A stretch of DNA of 64,000 nucleotides from Nelumbo lutea (GCA_022828595.1 JAKGHH010000002.1:76046383-76110382), one strand, 5' to 3'; shown: positions 9,734 through 22,552, counted from the first letter of the stretch. Program-made: numbers and translations. The notes: a model not told the origin generated them from the sequence alone.

Positions 9734-12480
9734 TCTCTTCCTGGATTTGACACGAACTTACTAATTGCTCCCACTATTTGTGCAATGTCTTGTTTGGTGC
9801 GCACCATGGAAAATATAAGGATCCCTACTACTGATGAATATGGTATGTGGGACATCTCCATCTTCTCAAATTCAGTGCTAGGGGATTGTTCTGAAGACAA
9901 TTTGCAACCAACAGGAAATGGGATGCTGATTGATTTTGATTCATGCATGTTGAAGTGATGCAAGATCCTTTGAACATAACTCTTCTGAGTTATCTAGACT
10001 TTTTTAATTCTTTTTGTCTCTATATACCGTCATCCCAAGAATCTGATTAACCGCCCTCAGATCCTTCTTGTCAAACTCCCTAGCTAAATGAGCTTTCAAT
10101 GTTGAGATAGTTCCTTTATTAGTACCTGCAACTAGCATGTCATCAACATACAATAGCAAAATGATGAAGTGATAATTATCAAAGTATGTGTAGGCACAAT
10201 GATTTGCTTTGCATTAGCTAAAGCCCAAGCTCACAATGAAGGAATCAAACCGCTTATACCAATACCTTGGCTCCTACTTTCGACCGTAAAACGATTTGGT
10301 CAAATGACAAACCAGATCCTTTTTGTCGTCTTTGACAAATCTTTTAGGTTGAATCATATAAATCTCTTCTTCAAGATTACTATACAAAAAGGCAATTTTA
10401 ACATTTAAATGCTCTAGTTCTAAGTCAAGTACTGCAGCCATACTCAATAGAATATGAATAGTACTTAATTGAACAACAGGAGAAAATATTTCATTGAAGT
10501 CGATACCTGATTTTTGAGCATATACTTTTACAACTAGTCGAGCTTTGTATCTTTTGATATTCCCACTAGTTTTCTTTTTGAGTTTGTACACCCATCTACA
10601 ACCAATGGCCTTTCGATCCTTAGGTAGTTTGACTAACTCCTAAGTTTTGTTTTTCTTCAGAGCTTCCATTCTTCCTCCATAGCCATTTTCCAATGATGAG
10701 CATTTGGACATTTGTGTGCTTCTTGGTATGAACAAGACTCATGCTCTTCTGTTATGCAAGCATAAGATGTTACATAATCCTAAAGCCAGACAGGAGGTCT
10801 TGTAGCTCTCCTCGATTGACCTTGATCATCGTGAATCTCTCCTTCAAAATTTATGCTCTTCAGGTACATCAACAGTTGCATCAATTTGTTGCTCATGAAT
10901 CTTTTGAAAAGATTCCACTTCAACTTTTTTTACTGTCTCAGAGCCCAATTCTTTCTGCATCAAATCTTCATTGAAGACAACATCTCGGCTAATAACTATC
11001 TTGTGGGTAGTAGGATCCCACAATCTGTATTTCTTTGTACCTTTTGTATACCTAAGAAAACTACACTTTTTGGACCTTGCATCTAGCTTGGTCCTCTCTG
11101 CTCCTCAGGAATCCAAACATAATCATCACAACCAAAGGTACGTAGGAGAGAATAATCAACAATGTTTCTTTACCATACTTCTTCTGGAATTTTATAATCA
11201 AGTGTTGTAGTGGGAGAGCAATTTACTAGTTATGTCGTATTAACTGCTTCTGCCCAAAAGAACCGTTCCAGCCTAGATGCACTTAACATACTTCTAGCTC
11301 AATCCATAAGTGTACGGTTCATCTGTTCAGCAACTCCGTTTTGTTGCAGAGTTCAAGGAACCGTATTCTCGAGATATCGTGCTCATTACAAAAATCTTCA
11401 AAATCTTTTGAGGTATATTCCTTCCCATTATCAGTTCTCAAACACTTATTTTTTTCCCTTCTGACTTTCAACTAGAGCTTTAAACTTCTTGTAATAGGAA
11501 CAAATATCACTCTTCCTTCAGAGCATATACACCCATACTTTCCTAGAAAAATCATCAATAAAAGAGACAAAGTATAACGAACCTCCAAGAAATTCTGTAG
11601 TAGTTTCCCACGTATCAAAGTGTATTAGATATAATATCTCTTTACTTCTAGCTTTGGACTTTGGAAAAATTATATCTGTAGTGTTTCCCAAATAAACAAT
11701 CTTCACAGAAATTCAAATCAATAGATTTTAAACTAGGAAATAGATTTTGATCAAGAAGTACCTTAAGTCCTTGCTTGCTCATATGACCCAAACGTCTATG
11801 CCAAATCATAAGGGAATTAGTTACAGCATTTGCAACAATGGCATCGCCAACCATGGTATCCCCGATCGAGTGGTATAGCTTTCCTTGTAATTTTCCTTTT
11901 GCAATTACCATAGCTCTTTTACTGATCTTCAATTGGCCTTTTTCTCTAAAAGAATTGTAATCGTCCTCATCAAACTTTCCCAGTTACAGGAGATTCTTTC
12001 GTAATTCAGGAACATACCGTACACCAGAGATTGTAAGAGTGATGCCGTCAAACATAGTAATTCTGATGTCTCCAACTCCCACTATTTTACATGTGGTGCT
12101 ATTGCCCATGTAAATAGTACTACCATTGCAAATTGGTATGTATAGAACCAATCTCTGCACGGTGTCATATGGAAAGAAGCACTAAAATCTAATATCTAGT
12201 TATGCTTTAAGTTTACACATGAGTCAATAGACAGTACATCACCATCTTCTAATGAATCACTTCCTTCTGCGATGTTTCCCTATAAATTATTTGAAGTTGG
12301 ATATTTGTCAGAGTTGGTCCAATTTTGGCCTACTCCGGATTGCCGACAATCTTTTCGAAGGTGCCCCTTCTTATCGTAGTTTTAACACTTGAATCATTTC
12401 CTATTGCCTCTTGACTTGGATCTCGTTTGATTTCTATTAGAATCGTTTCTCTCATTCGATCTAACCTCGTAACATCATTG
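9734..12480 (-). mobile_element. Decayed Ty1/copia retrotransposon, gag C-terminus to RT
   Basis: On the - strand, in order: gag zinc knuckle (about 12420-12340), protease (about 12210), GAG-pre-integrase and integrase (11932-11518), reverse transcriptase (10591-10140) and the start of the RT-RNase H linker (to 9734). No LTR is attached at either side, so the copy is truncated at both ends, inside gag and before RNase H. Confidence 0.85.
9734..12480 (-). pseudogene. Copia gag-pol polyprotein remnant
   Basis: The zinc knuckle is degenerate (a stop inside CX2CX4HX4C; NYDKKGHLRKDC is readable). The protease shows LDFSASFHMTP, with the usual DSG changed to DFS. The integrase region keeps the HRRLGH and CEDCLFGKH finger and FIDDFSRKVWVY. 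RT keeps KRYKARLVVK, IFSPVVQ and the catalytic LLYVDDMLVAG near 10150. At least five stops or frame changes separate these blocks. It resembles Tork/TNT1-like copia pol. Not functional. Confidence 0.8.
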
Positions 12481-13775
12481 CGGTAGAAAGAAGATTAAAA
12501 AACAAAAAAAATTGTGGTGGAGGCAATCTATATTTATAAGTATCTTCTGCATGAACTCTTTCTCATTCTACCGTATTTGGCGCTTAGGTATACGTAGCTT
12601 TGAGTCTGAGTGGGTCTCTCTAGCATCAAGCTAGATACCATGCATACACTCAAGTCATATAGCAAATTAATTTCCCCATTTTAGAGATAGGATTCTATTT
12701 TCATAAAAGCTGACACATCCTTTTGAGTATGAATATTGCTAAACTGCTATAACAGAAAGTTTAATATTCAAGCAATGGGTCAAAATTTTGGCATCATTCG
12801 TTGTTATTTTACACTCCGATCCGATTCTGTGGCTGTTTGGATGGGGTGTAAAATAACCAGAAATATCAATGTAAATAATCTCTTCCACAGATTTTTACAT
12901 CGAGAATCGATGTGAAAAATACATTGAAAAAATTCATGTAAAAATTTCTTCGTCTCTCCATTGGTGTAAAAGTACTATCAATAATGTCTCTCTTCTCCAT
13001 CTTCGAACTACTTCCTTGGTGGTAATTCTTCGCCTGCGCCGCTGCTCTCCGTCGGTGTCTCTCTTCTCCATCTTATCCATCGCGCATCTGGTTCCATCTT
13101 CTTTGTCAGGTGATTATCAGGGGAAAGGAAGGCTGAAAGTTTTTGTTCTTGATTTTCAGGTTTATGATTTCTTCTGGGAAACCCACGATCCCACCAACAA
13201 ACAATATTTAGGCTTTGTTCTGTGCTTTCTTCTAATGATTTCTTTGTTCTTGATTTTCAGGTCCGTGGCTTTGATTTCTTTATCACAGATAACCAACATC
13301 AGATGTAGTATTTGCAAAAGAACTATAGCCTTTGTGAGAGCTTAACTTTGTGAAGATATTTGTTTCTAAGTTTTGTTTTTCCCAATAAACATCTCCAGAG
13401 AAACAAGACAAGTATCAGAAGCCGAGCCAATTGTAGAGAAATGAGACCCAACAAATGTCAATAGCTTTTACAGATTTACACAGGAAAAGCATTTTTTTTT
13501 TTTTTGAAACTTTTGCAGAGCTAAGGTTTGTCGGTCAAAGCTTCAACGCTGACGATCAAACTGTGTTGGAACTACTTGTAACTCAAGTTTACCCTTTCTC
13601 TTTTCTAACCCAAGAGTAAAGAAAATGCTTTCGACTTCAGAGTTCATACTTGAGTTCTGAGAATCATTTCGTCTTTGAGGGGAGAGTTGGGTTGGGGAGG
13701 GTGGAGATTTGCATTTGTTGAATATTCTCCAAACGCATACAAAAACGTGACGCTTTTGTTTACATCCATAAGGGA
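12481..13775. other. Unassigned intergenic region
   Basis: No recognised gene. A pyrimidine-rich stretch (about 13010-13100) and a GTGTAAAA/TTTTACA-rich stretch (about 12830-12970) with local hairpins are present. An open frame at 13016-13345 on the + strand has no recognised similarity and repeats TTTGTTCTTGATTTTCAGG twice, which suggests chance or intron-like sequence. Confidence 0.4.
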
Positions 13776-14421
13776 CAATGACTCTTAGAGCCCCAAAACT
13801 TACTTGTTTTTCCAGATTTACCGTCGACATAGAGCCCCCAGAGTTAATGGTTTTTGGCATTAAAGCTTTTTCTTGTTGGGTCTCTTGGGGGTGAGTTTCT
13901 TCTGATGGCCCGGCCCACACTCCGGTCAGGTTTGGACATGTGGTTAGGTCTACGTGTCTGACCTTAGGCTCAAAACACCAAGCCCGGTTGTGTCTTGGGC
14001 CGGGCTCGGGACTTGTCAAAAAAACCCGGTCAGATTAATTTATATAATATAAAATATATAATATTTATTATAATATATTAATAATTTAATATATACATTT
14101 TTTATTTTTTTCTTATAATTTCTCTCTCTCTTTGTATGCAGCCGCTTCAGCAATAGCAATGGCATGAGCTTTAGATTTTGGACTCGGGCCCAAGCCCGAA
14201 CTTCGAGCTTTTTATGAGAGCCGGGCTTGGGCTTGAGCCTTAAAAATCTCTATTAATGAAGAATAAAACCCCGGCCCAGCCCGGCCCATGAACAGATCTA
14301 ATAGTTATTGACGACTTGGAGCCCCCTGCAGTCATCAGTTTTTTTCAGATTTACCATCGAGTTGGAGCCCAGCAAAGTTACTAGTTTTTGGAATAAGAGC
14401 CTTTGTTGTCGGGCCTCTTGG
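13776..14421. repeat. Imperfect direct repeat of about 112 bp flanking a GC-rich segment
   Basis: Units at about 13776-13889 and 14309-14421 share CAGATTTACC, GAGCCC, GGTTTTTGG / AGTTTTTGG and GGGTCTCTTGG / GGGCCTCTTGG in the same order. Between them lies a GC-rich block with GGGCCGGGCTCGGG and CCGGCCCAGCCCGGCCC motifs and an AT-rich core (14040-14110). It looks like a repeat unit interrupted by a foldback element, but no target-site duplication was found. Confidence 0.5.
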
Positions 14422-14639
14422 AAACAACCACTTTTGATGCCAGTGATTCTATAAAAAAAAAAAAAATCATTTGGCATTCCATGTTTCATATTGTTGCTTC
14501 TCCACAAGGTTATATATAGTGTATACATGGATTCTCTTGGATTGGCTTTGAGTATTAGGAAAAGGCGTTGCTAGCTCGACGTGAATTTCTTTACAAATTT
14601 TCCCTACCTCACGACGTGAGTTGCTACTTTCAGTACCAT
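14422..14639. other. Intergenic, nothing identified
   Basis: Short stretch with a run of A at 14453-14466. No gene recognised. Confidence 0.35.
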
Positions 14640-15390
14640 GTCTCCTTTCTTAAATTCCCTTGTCTTTATTAATGTTGTGAGTCTTTGTTTGTATAGCAAT
14701 TGGTGCAATAGGCTTTTTCAGCATTTTAAGCTGCTTATCCATTTCCTTGTGACAAGTATATTGTTTAATTGCTTAATCTTCATGCTATTCCCCAGGAGCT
14801 CTATGACTTCTAAATTGTTGAAAAATAACACATTGTCTGCATGTATTCTCTCATTGGTACTCCAAACATGTGCATGATTTCCTGCTTTATGAAATTGGCT
14901 ATATTGTTTGTTGTTACCCTCTTGAATGGTGTTGCTTCTATTCATTTGATGAAGTAGTTTGTGACCACTAGGATCTAACAGTATGCTTTGGAAGGTGGTC
15001 TTATTTTGCCTATTAAGTCCATTCCACAAGTGTAAAAGGCCCAAGGTAATGTTACTGGGCCAGTCGGTGTATGTGGGGTGCATAGACTTGGTATTTGTGG
15101 CAAGTTTTCATGTGTTCATCAGCTATGTCCTTGAGCATGGTTGACCGGTAGAACCCTAAGTGTAGAAGGTGCCGGTAGAGCTCGTACCTTCCCTATCAGT
15201 GGGCTATAGGCTCTTGGTTATGTGTCAACTGGAGTAAGGCTTGGATTTCATTACCTTTGAGGCATCACAGGGTTTTCCCATTGAATAACCTCCTGAATAG
15301 TAGTCCCTTTATTATCATGAATCTCCTTGCTTTCCTTTTGAGTTTTTTATCTACCTTCCTATCAATGGGGAGTGTTCCATTTGTAAGGGA
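14640..15390 (-). pseudogene. Gypsy integrase remnant
   Basis: On the - strand: RYELYRHLLHLGFY with a C-rich end (zinc-binding H2C2 region, about 15190-15090), then GMDLIGKI (about 15020), FIKWIEATPF and RIHADNV of the integrase core (to about 14830). Frames change several times. Non-functional. Confidence 0.65.
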
Positions 15391-15401
15391 TGGCTATGTA
15401 T

Positions 15402-15760
15402 AAGGGTGTCAATGGACCGGTTTTGGATTGGACCCTGTCCAGTTCAAAATCAATTTGAATGAATCAAAAAGATACAGTGGATTGGACCAATTCGGTTCAA
15501 AATATTTATTAGATTGGATTGAACTTGGTCCATCCGTAATAAATTTATACTGGATTTGGTTGGATTAAGCCAATATCCAGTCCATTGATATAAGATAAGA
15601 ATATAGGTGTCAATGGATTGGGTTTGGATTGAAACCAATCTAAATTAAAATGAATTTGAACAAATTGGATGGTCCAAACATTGAATCGGACCACCCAAAA
15701 TGGTCTAATTTATTCATTGGATTGGATTGGACGTGGTCCATTTGTAATGGACTCACATTG
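15402..15760. mobile_element. Foldback elements with GGTGTCAATGGA ends
   Basis: Two neighbouring units begin with GGGTGTCAATGGACCGG (15404) and AGGTGTCAATGGATTGGG (15603). The first ends at about 15592 in CCAGTCCATTGATAT, the inverted counterpart of its start. Both are rich in TTGGATTGGA and its complement. They sit inside the old gypsy pol. Resembles non-autonomous hAT elements; target-site duplications not resolved. Confidence 0.5.
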
Positions 15761-15779
15761 GTTGTCTCCATTCTGTGGA

Positions 15780-17455
15780 TATCATGAGGCACTCATGTGT
15801 ATTTGTTTGTGGTAGGCAGTTAGTGAAGCTTTCTTGTACTTCTTTGGCCTACTCTTTCATTTGTATCTACTAATATATATCCTAACCTTTATAATTTTCT
15901 ATACAGTGTTGTGGTTTAGTTGCCACAACACTTATAGGCATCGTGTTCTCACTCACTCTGGCAATTTGTAATACAAGACTTATCCAACTATATTATACTT
16001 TTGCGATAGTCTACCCTTTTCTATGGATTTTTTGGGTTCTTTCAACTTTGTTATCATTCCTACTCTCCAATCTCCTCTTTCAATCGTTATTGGATTTTTT
16101 AACTTGTTTTCGCTCTATTCAAATAGGTGAAAGTGTCATTGATTGGATCAGTGTTCTATAAGGCAAGAAGACTAATTCCTTGACAGCCATGTCTCCATTC
16201 ATTTGTTGTATTAGTAGTTGGGAGTCCCATTATGCCAATAGGTTTTTGACTCCTAGTTCCTTTCCAAGGTAGTCCTATGGATAGGGCCTCATATTCATCT
16301 ACATTGTGAGATCTCAGGAATTGGAGTTTATTTGATTGTGATATCTTATATCCATCAGAGGATTGTAGCACTATGCCCACGCCACCTCCATCCTTTGATG
16401 TAAATGCTCCATCAAAATAGAGCTTCCATACTTCCTAGTCAACTACTGCAACCATGGTGATTTCTCCTGGGATATCCTCAGTGATTTTGAGGTAATCACT
16501 GATAGGAAGGCTGCTAAAAGGTATGTTGCAGTTTGGAATTTGATTACTTTGGAGTATTGGCATGTGATGGAGTACTCAGTTACATCATCCATCTAGTTAA
16601 TCTTCTTGAGAGGGGGGTTTGTTTACAAAGCACATGACAAGATCCTTCTTGCTCATCAAGATTACCTTGTGTCCTAGGAGGTAATGTTTGAATTTTTGTG
16701 TTGCGAACACTAGTGCTAGGCATTACTTCTCCATAGGTGAGTAATTTTTTCTGCTTGCTTGAGAACTCTACTAGCATAATATATAGGTCTCTCCTGTCCT
16801 TTTTTATTGTCCTGGGCTAGTAGACAATCAATGGCCTTTGGGTTAGCTGCTTTGTATAGTTTGAATTCCTTTTCCTCTAGAGGTGGTGGCATTGTTGGGA
16901 CCTCAACTAGGTCTTTCCAAATTTTATTGAAGGTTGTCTCTTGCTCAGTTTCTCACTAGAAAGGGTTATTCTTAATGGGACCACTGTTGCTGTAAGGCTT
17001 GGGATAAATCTCCTTAAGTAGGATGCTTTTCCAAGAAAGGTTTTTAGTTGCTTCTCATTTCTTGGAATGGGAATTTCTAGGACTATTTTGAGCTTAGGTT
17101 CGTCTAAGTGGATTCCTTTTGCATCTACCCTATACCTCAAAACCTTTTTTTTTCACTTGACTTTGACAATGTATTTGGTTGGGTTCATGTAGAGATTGTA
17201 TTCCCTACTTCTTGTGAACACTTTTTTGAGGACCTTCATATACTCTTCTTTCTTTGTTGCTTTAACTACAATAATATCCATTTAGCACTCCATTTCTTTT
17301 TGTATCGTGTCGTGCAAAATGCAAGTCATGGCTCTCTAGTAGGTTGCTTATGTTCTTCAAACCAAATGGTATGACTCTATAACTGAAGTTGCCTAATGGA
17401 GTTTTGAAGGTTGTGTACGGTGCACTTGATTTTGTGCTATATGCATTTGGGAAGT
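15780..17455 (-). pseudogene. Gypsy reverse transcriptase and RNase H domains, broken
   Basis: Visible on the - strand: TPLGNFSYRVIPFGLKN (RT), the damaged catalytic box where YVDD is expected (a stop and MDII instead, near 17280), EYNLYMNPTKYIV, then KQLKTFLGKASYLRRFIP (RT connection, 17060-16980), PLSRRLTRWMM of the first RNase H (about 16600), and GIVLQSSDGY with NVDEYEALSIGL of the second RNase H (16380-16260). Frame changes and stops are frequent. It is cut at 17455 by the copia insertion. Confidence 0.75.
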
Positions 17456-17756
17456 TGTTAGTGTTGAGTATGTAGAGGTATTTCTATTTTTATACTTATG
17501 TTGAGGTTGCTGATGTGTAATATTATGTTAGAAGTAGTATCCCTCACTTAAGTAGGGGCGCATGTGTCTTTTCCATTATGTTAGTAATATAAAACATATC
17601 TAGCCGAATGGGAGAGGTAATTTTTTTCTCATTCGAACCGGACTTTTCTTCTCTCCTTTCCTCCTCCTTTCTCTCTCTCTTTCTTTCTTCTTTCTTCTTC
17701 TCTCTTCTTGGCTATTATCAAACTAATAGAACTCAAGGGCAGGCTGGATCATAATA
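17456..17756 (+). repeat. 5' LTR of copia element
   Basis: 301 bp, beginning TGTTAGTGTTGAG and ending ATCATAATA right before the primer-binding site. Closely matches 25819-26116. Contains a CT-rich tract (about 17655-17705) that differs slightly in length between the two LTRs. Confidence 0.9.
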
Positions 17757-17768
17757 TGGTATCAAAGC
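17757..17768 (+). promoter_or_regulatory. Primer-binding site for initiator Met-tRNA
   Basis: TGGTATCAAAGC directly after the 5' LTR, one base from the consensus TGGTATCAGAGC complementary to initiator Met-tRNA. Confidence 0.85.
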
Positions 17769-18366
17769 TTAACTAAGCAATTCGGATCTGCCCAGATTTC
17801 TATTTTTTGCGCACCTAGTCTATGGTTTTCTCTTGGTTTCTTTGCCATCGGTTGGAGATAAGCAAAAGGGCTGAAAAGGAGTGATCGCCCTCTTCCCTTG
17901 GAGGTCTCTATGCCTCTAGTTGTGTTGTTCGTAGTCGGTTGTTGTGGTTTCTAAGAAGCCTTCCCCTAATCGATGAAGAGAAAATGACTAATTTGGGTGG
18001 TGCAGTGGGTGTCTTGTGTGGTTTGAATTTTAGGTGATAAGGTAAGAGATTTCTATGCGGGTTTTTTTTTTTTTGTTATGAATCAAATAAGTATATTTCA
18101 GATCGTATGGTGGGATTTCATACTGTAGTGTGCTAAGGTTTATGCTGTTTCCAGTGTGATTCGAAGGGAGAGTGGTCATCATATAGTGTAGTGAGATTTC
18201 AGGTAGTCGTGGGCTAGGGTTTGTGGTGTAAAGAGTACAATATTCAGCAATAACAAGTACTGAAACTAGTGTGATCAGTGTGTGGTGTGGTCTAGTGTGC
18301 AGTGTGTCGAATTCAACAATAACAGAATTCAGCAATGGGAGTAGCAGTGATAGAAAATCTAATGTG

Positions 18367-19290
18367 ATGATACCTACTAACTACCTGAATGTTCAAATGA
18401 CCTCCATTAAATTGAATGGATAGAATTGTGTACCTTGGGCTAAATTTGTAGAAGTTTTTCTGAAGGCAAAGAAGAAGGTGAAACACAAAAAACACTCCAC
18501 TGATTCCCATGAGTATGATGACTGGGAACAAAAGGATGCACATATTATCACGTGGTTATGGAATAGTATGGAACCCAATATTAGTGTAAATTTTATGTTT
18601 CTTGACACTGCCAAAGATGTGTGTGACCATGCTATGAAGTTGTAATCTGGTCAAGACAATACAACTAGAGCAAATCAGTTGTATCAGGAATACTTTAATC
18701 TGTAACAGGGTAATAAGAGTCTTGAGGAATACTATGCTAGTATGAGAAACATTCGTAATAAGTTGAATGTTTATCACCCCCTCACTTCTAATGTCAAAAT
18801 TCAACAACAGCAAAGAGAATAACTTGATGTGAATCAATTTTTAGTGGAACTGAAGTCTAAGTATGAACCAATGCGGGCTCAGATACTAGGAGAGTCAGCT
18901 CTCCCTTCCTTAGAAGAGGCGGTTGCTCGACTTCAAAGGGTTTCCATTGGATCTACCGAGAACTCTAATGTTTTCGATAAATCAACATTTGTAGTATCGA
19001 GGGGTCATGGTGTTAGAGGTTGAGCTCGGGGAGCTCAATCTGGCCATAGTAGTAGCAGTGGTCTAGTATATGGCCAGAATGGTGGTGGTGAACCTACATA
19101 TAACTGTGGTGGTGGTCGTACTAGAGGTAGAAATTCAAGGGGAGCCCGTGGCAGATGACGTGGTTCGAGTCCAAGGAGGTGTACTCATTGTGGTATGGAT
19201 GGACATACCATTAATTTATGCTATGACTTGCAAGGTCCGCCCTCAACCTGGGCCAATCATGCCATGACTTGTGATAGTAGTTTCAGATAG
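18367..19290 (+). pseudogene. Copia gag, broken
   Basis: Structural protein of the particle. ATG at 18367; motifs SIKLNG and PWAKFVEVFLKAKKK mark the copia gag start. EQKDAHIITWLWNSMEPNI, LEEYYASMRNIRNKLN and FLVELKSKYEPMRAQIL follow in one frame with at least four in-frame stops. The zinc knuckle CTHCGMDGHTINLC (CX2CX4HX4C) lies near 19180-19225 after a Gly/Arg-rich stretch. Not functional. Confidence 0.8.
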
Positions 19291-19399
19291 GAGAGTTGTT
19301 CAGCTGATCAGATACATCCTACAACCATAGATGTTCCCAAGAAGGAGATGATGAGTGTCCCCCATAATGAGTATGAGAGGTTTGTCCAGTCCACATCTT

Positions 19400-20984
19400 A
19401 GCAGAACACGACTACTCTTGCACACTCAAGTATGGCTTGTTTGGCATCCACACCCAATCCTTGGATTATTGACTCTAGAGCCTCCGATCACATTACTGGA
19501 CTCCAGGTGTATTTTCTTTCCTCTCTCATTGCTCAATATCACAATCTATTACCCTTGTTAATGGTTCCACATCCTCCATTTGTGGTGTTGGCAATGTTAA
19601 CATGACCCCCTTATCTTTATCATCAGTTTTGTATGTCCCTAAATTTCCATTTAGCCTTATATCTGTTAGTAAGTTGACCAATTCACTCAATTGCTCTATT
19701 ACTTTTTACCCTTATTCGTGTGTTTTTCAGGATCTCAAGACGGGGATGAAGATTGATGGATTGTATTATCTTGACAGTAGTGGAAGAACATCAACAGCTC
19801 TCTAGTCATCTCTCTCTCCCCTCCAGTGGCACTGTCGATTTGGTCATCCATCGCTGAAAGTTTTGAAGCATTTGGTCTCTTCGTTGAATCAACTTTCTGT
19901 TTTAGATTGTGAGTCGTGTCAGTTAGGAAAACATAAACGTGTTTCCTTTATTCCTAGGGTTGATAACCATGTATCGAGTCATTTTTCTTTGGTTCATTCA
20001 GATGTTTGGGGTCCTTATAAAGTGATGCCATACAATGGGTATAGATATTTGGTCATTTTTGTTGATGATTATTCAAGGATGACATGGCTTTATTTAATGA
20101 AAGAAATGATTGAATTGTTTAACATCTTCCAAAAATTTTTTTCTAAGATTCGCATTTAATTTTGTTCACATTAAAATTTTTAATTTCAATAATGTCCATG
20201 AATATTTCTCTTCATCATTTCAAGAATACTTTGACTAACATGGCATTATACATCAGACCTCATATACTTACACCCCACAACAAAATGGGGTGGTTGAGAG
20301 AAAGAATCATCATATTTTGGAAACGACTCGATCCCTCATGCATCACATGAATGTTCCCAAACCCTTTTGGAGTGATGCGGTGCTTACTTTTTACTTCTTG
20401 ATTAATCGGATGCCCACGACTATTCTTAATGGTCATTCCCAAACCCTTGTATCTGCTTCCTCTTTCTCCTCGGGTTTTTGGGTGTGTCTACTTCGTCCAT
20501 AATCGGGGCCTTGGGAAGGACAAACTAGATCCACGATCCATTAAGTGCATCTTCATTGGCTATTCCCGGATCCAGAAAGGGTATAAGTATTATCATCCTA
20601 ATTCTCGATGTTCCTTTCTGTGTGCTGATGTTACATTCTTTGAGTCTACTCCATTTTTCTTAGGGTTTGGTGATGTTTTTTCTCCTCATCACCTCCTCCT
20701 CTTCCACTTCCAATTGTGGATTTTGTTCCTCTTGTTCCAATTGTGACCAAGTCCTTCCCTCTAGTGCCACTACCTATTGTACGGCCACCTATCCATCAAG
20801 TGTATGCACATCTCCCACATGTATCAGATACCCATTCTCCAGCTCCATCAACGTCAATAGATCTAGCAATTGTCCCCACAGCAACCCCAAACCCAATATC
20901 TGATCATGATCTTCCCATTGTCTTACGGAAAGGTAAACACACTTGTACCATTCAACTTATTTTTAATTATGCTTCACAAGTGGC
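19400..20984 (+). pseudogene. Copia protease and integrase, left copy
   Basis: Protease motif WIIDSRASDHITG near 19460 (DSG changed to DSR). GAG-pre-integrase WHCRFGHPSLKVL and CESCQLGKH near 19830-19930, integrase FSLVHSDVWGP, YLVIFVDDYSRMTWLY, then [22 protein letters not shown] and a proline-rich linker to 20976. Broken by stops and frameshifts. Sequence from 19882 on has a second copy starting at 23014. Confidence 0.85.
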
Positions 20985-21763
20985 ATGAACCCAACTTGTA
21001 CAAGTTTCTCTACTTCCTCATTTGTTTTGATTTTGATTTTGATTTTAAGCTTGAAAATTATTGTTCTTTGTTTGATTGGCTTTGCTTTGGGATCTATATG
21101 TGTAAGTGATCATGGCTGACTAAAGTGAGGTTTAGCCTTAGAACTTCATAGTATGACTAGATAAAAACATCCTTAAACTATTGGTTCATGAATTTATAAG
21201 ATTGTGTATGGTGGCTTATTACCTTTGAGTAATGTTATTAGATCTTATTTTTCCTCCATCTCTAGGTTTTCTGATATGAATAGTGGTCTTTTCTCATCTA
21301 GGGCATCTAACACATTTATTTCTTCCACCTCCTCTTCCATTGCCTCATTCTCTTTTTGCAATTGCTTCGGTGCAACATGAATTTCATCTACGTACTCTAG
21401 AGTCTTTGTTTCTGGGTCTACAAGAATTTGTTTTGTTTGCCTATTGATTTTGGTTTTTGGTTTCTATTGTGGTTGTGCTTTGTGCTTGTAATGGAATACC
21501 CAATATTGTTGTATACGATGCATGCTATGTAAACAAAGTAAAGGTAAGGGGAGAAATAAAACGCAGTAGCTACTTTTGAATGTCGATAGGAGATTATTGA
21601 AAGCAAGACCATAATATATTAATTACAGTAGCTTAGCTTAGAACTACAAGTAAACTAAATATGGTGATTGTGATAAATGGTGTTATAGTGGCTGTGAGAT
21701 AAAATTGTTTAAGAAACATTACGTACTACATGAGGCGATGCGTGAGCAAGGCAATTTCCTTTA

Positions 21764-21892
21764 GGCTATGTTTGGTTTAAAGAAAAAGGTAGGGAAAGGA
21801 AGAGAAACATAGGGAAATTTATACAAGGTTTGCAAAGGTTTTCCTACATTTTCCTTCCTTTTCTTACTTTTTCCTTCAAACCAAACACAGTC
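21764..21892. mobile_element. Tourist-like foldback MITE, copy 2
   Basis: GGCTATGTTTGGTTTAAAG start and CAAACCAAACACAGTC end form inverted repeats; TTA flanks both sides (21761-21763 and 21893-21895), the target duplication typical of PIF/Harbinger MITEs. It corresponds to 27156-27273 in the right copy of the duplicated block. Confidence 0.8.
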
Positions 21893-22339
21893 TTAAAGTT
21901 TAAGCATTGTCACTTACCTCCCTCTATGTGAGGGGGGAGATGGGATGTTGATGTTGTTGTTGCCTTACCATCCTTTGTTGCACTTCCTCTAGAATGCCCT
22001 CAGTTTGGAAGAACTACTACAAGTGTTGGTTTTGACTGAATTTTGCTACCATAGGTGCTTCTTTTGCATTGCTAATAGTAATTAGGAAACAAATTCATTG
22101 CTCTATAATTATGATGTAACTAGTGAGTTGATCAATGTCAAAACCAACCAATACCGACTGATACGAACAGAAGGAATGGGAGAACCATTCCACCTGTGAA
22201 TCATGTTAGTCGCTCTGGATACCACACATCTTGGAATGGATGTATAATATCGATATTTTAAAACTTGCCCATTAGAACAGTTGGGATTCTTTCCTACAAT
22301 GTACTCCATCTCTGCTCCTTATCGACATTTTTATGGGTC

Positions 22340-22552
22340 ACCATGGACGGAAAAACTTTGGCTGTTGAGGCCCAATAGCCTTTCCTTTTGAGAGAGTTTC
22401 TGGGTTGGGCACGTTACAATGAGAGTGGGCAAATTAGCAATTGCCTTCTAATTTATTTTGAGTAAAAACAAAAGCATAGACGTGAATTGGCGAACTGTCG
22501 TGAACGTGTCCAATCCAGAAACTCTCTCAACGGGAATGGTTGTTGGCCCCAA
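22340..22552. mobile_element. Mutator-like MITE, 3' end deleted
   Basis: ACCATGGAC (22340-22348) is followed by GGAAAAACTTTGGCTGTTG, as in the complete copy at 27730. The right terminal repeat and its target duplication are missing: compared with 27930-27990, about 60 bp are deleted after GGCCCCAA. Confidence 0.75.

Larger units (their letters stand above)
14640..17455 (-). mobile_element. Old Ty3/gypsy element, 3' portion of pol
   Basis: Reading on the - strand from 17455: reverse transcriptase C-terminal half, RT connection, a first RNase H, a second archaeal-type RNase H, a gap filled by small repeats, the H2C2 finger and the integrase core. The N-terminal half of RT continues at 26117 on the far side of the inserted copia element. 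The domain order (RT, RNase H, second RNase H, integrase) is that of non-chromoviral plant gypsy elements such as Tat/Athila. Heavily decayed. Confidence 0.8.

Noticed and set aside
13016..13345. 109-codon open frame on the + strand
   Set aside because: No similarity recognised, low-complexity hydrophobic translation and an internal repeated segment; likely chance.
15880..16160. + strand frame with hydrophobic translation considered as a membrane protein
   Set aside because: Antisense to decayed gypsy pol, no recognisable family, T-rich.
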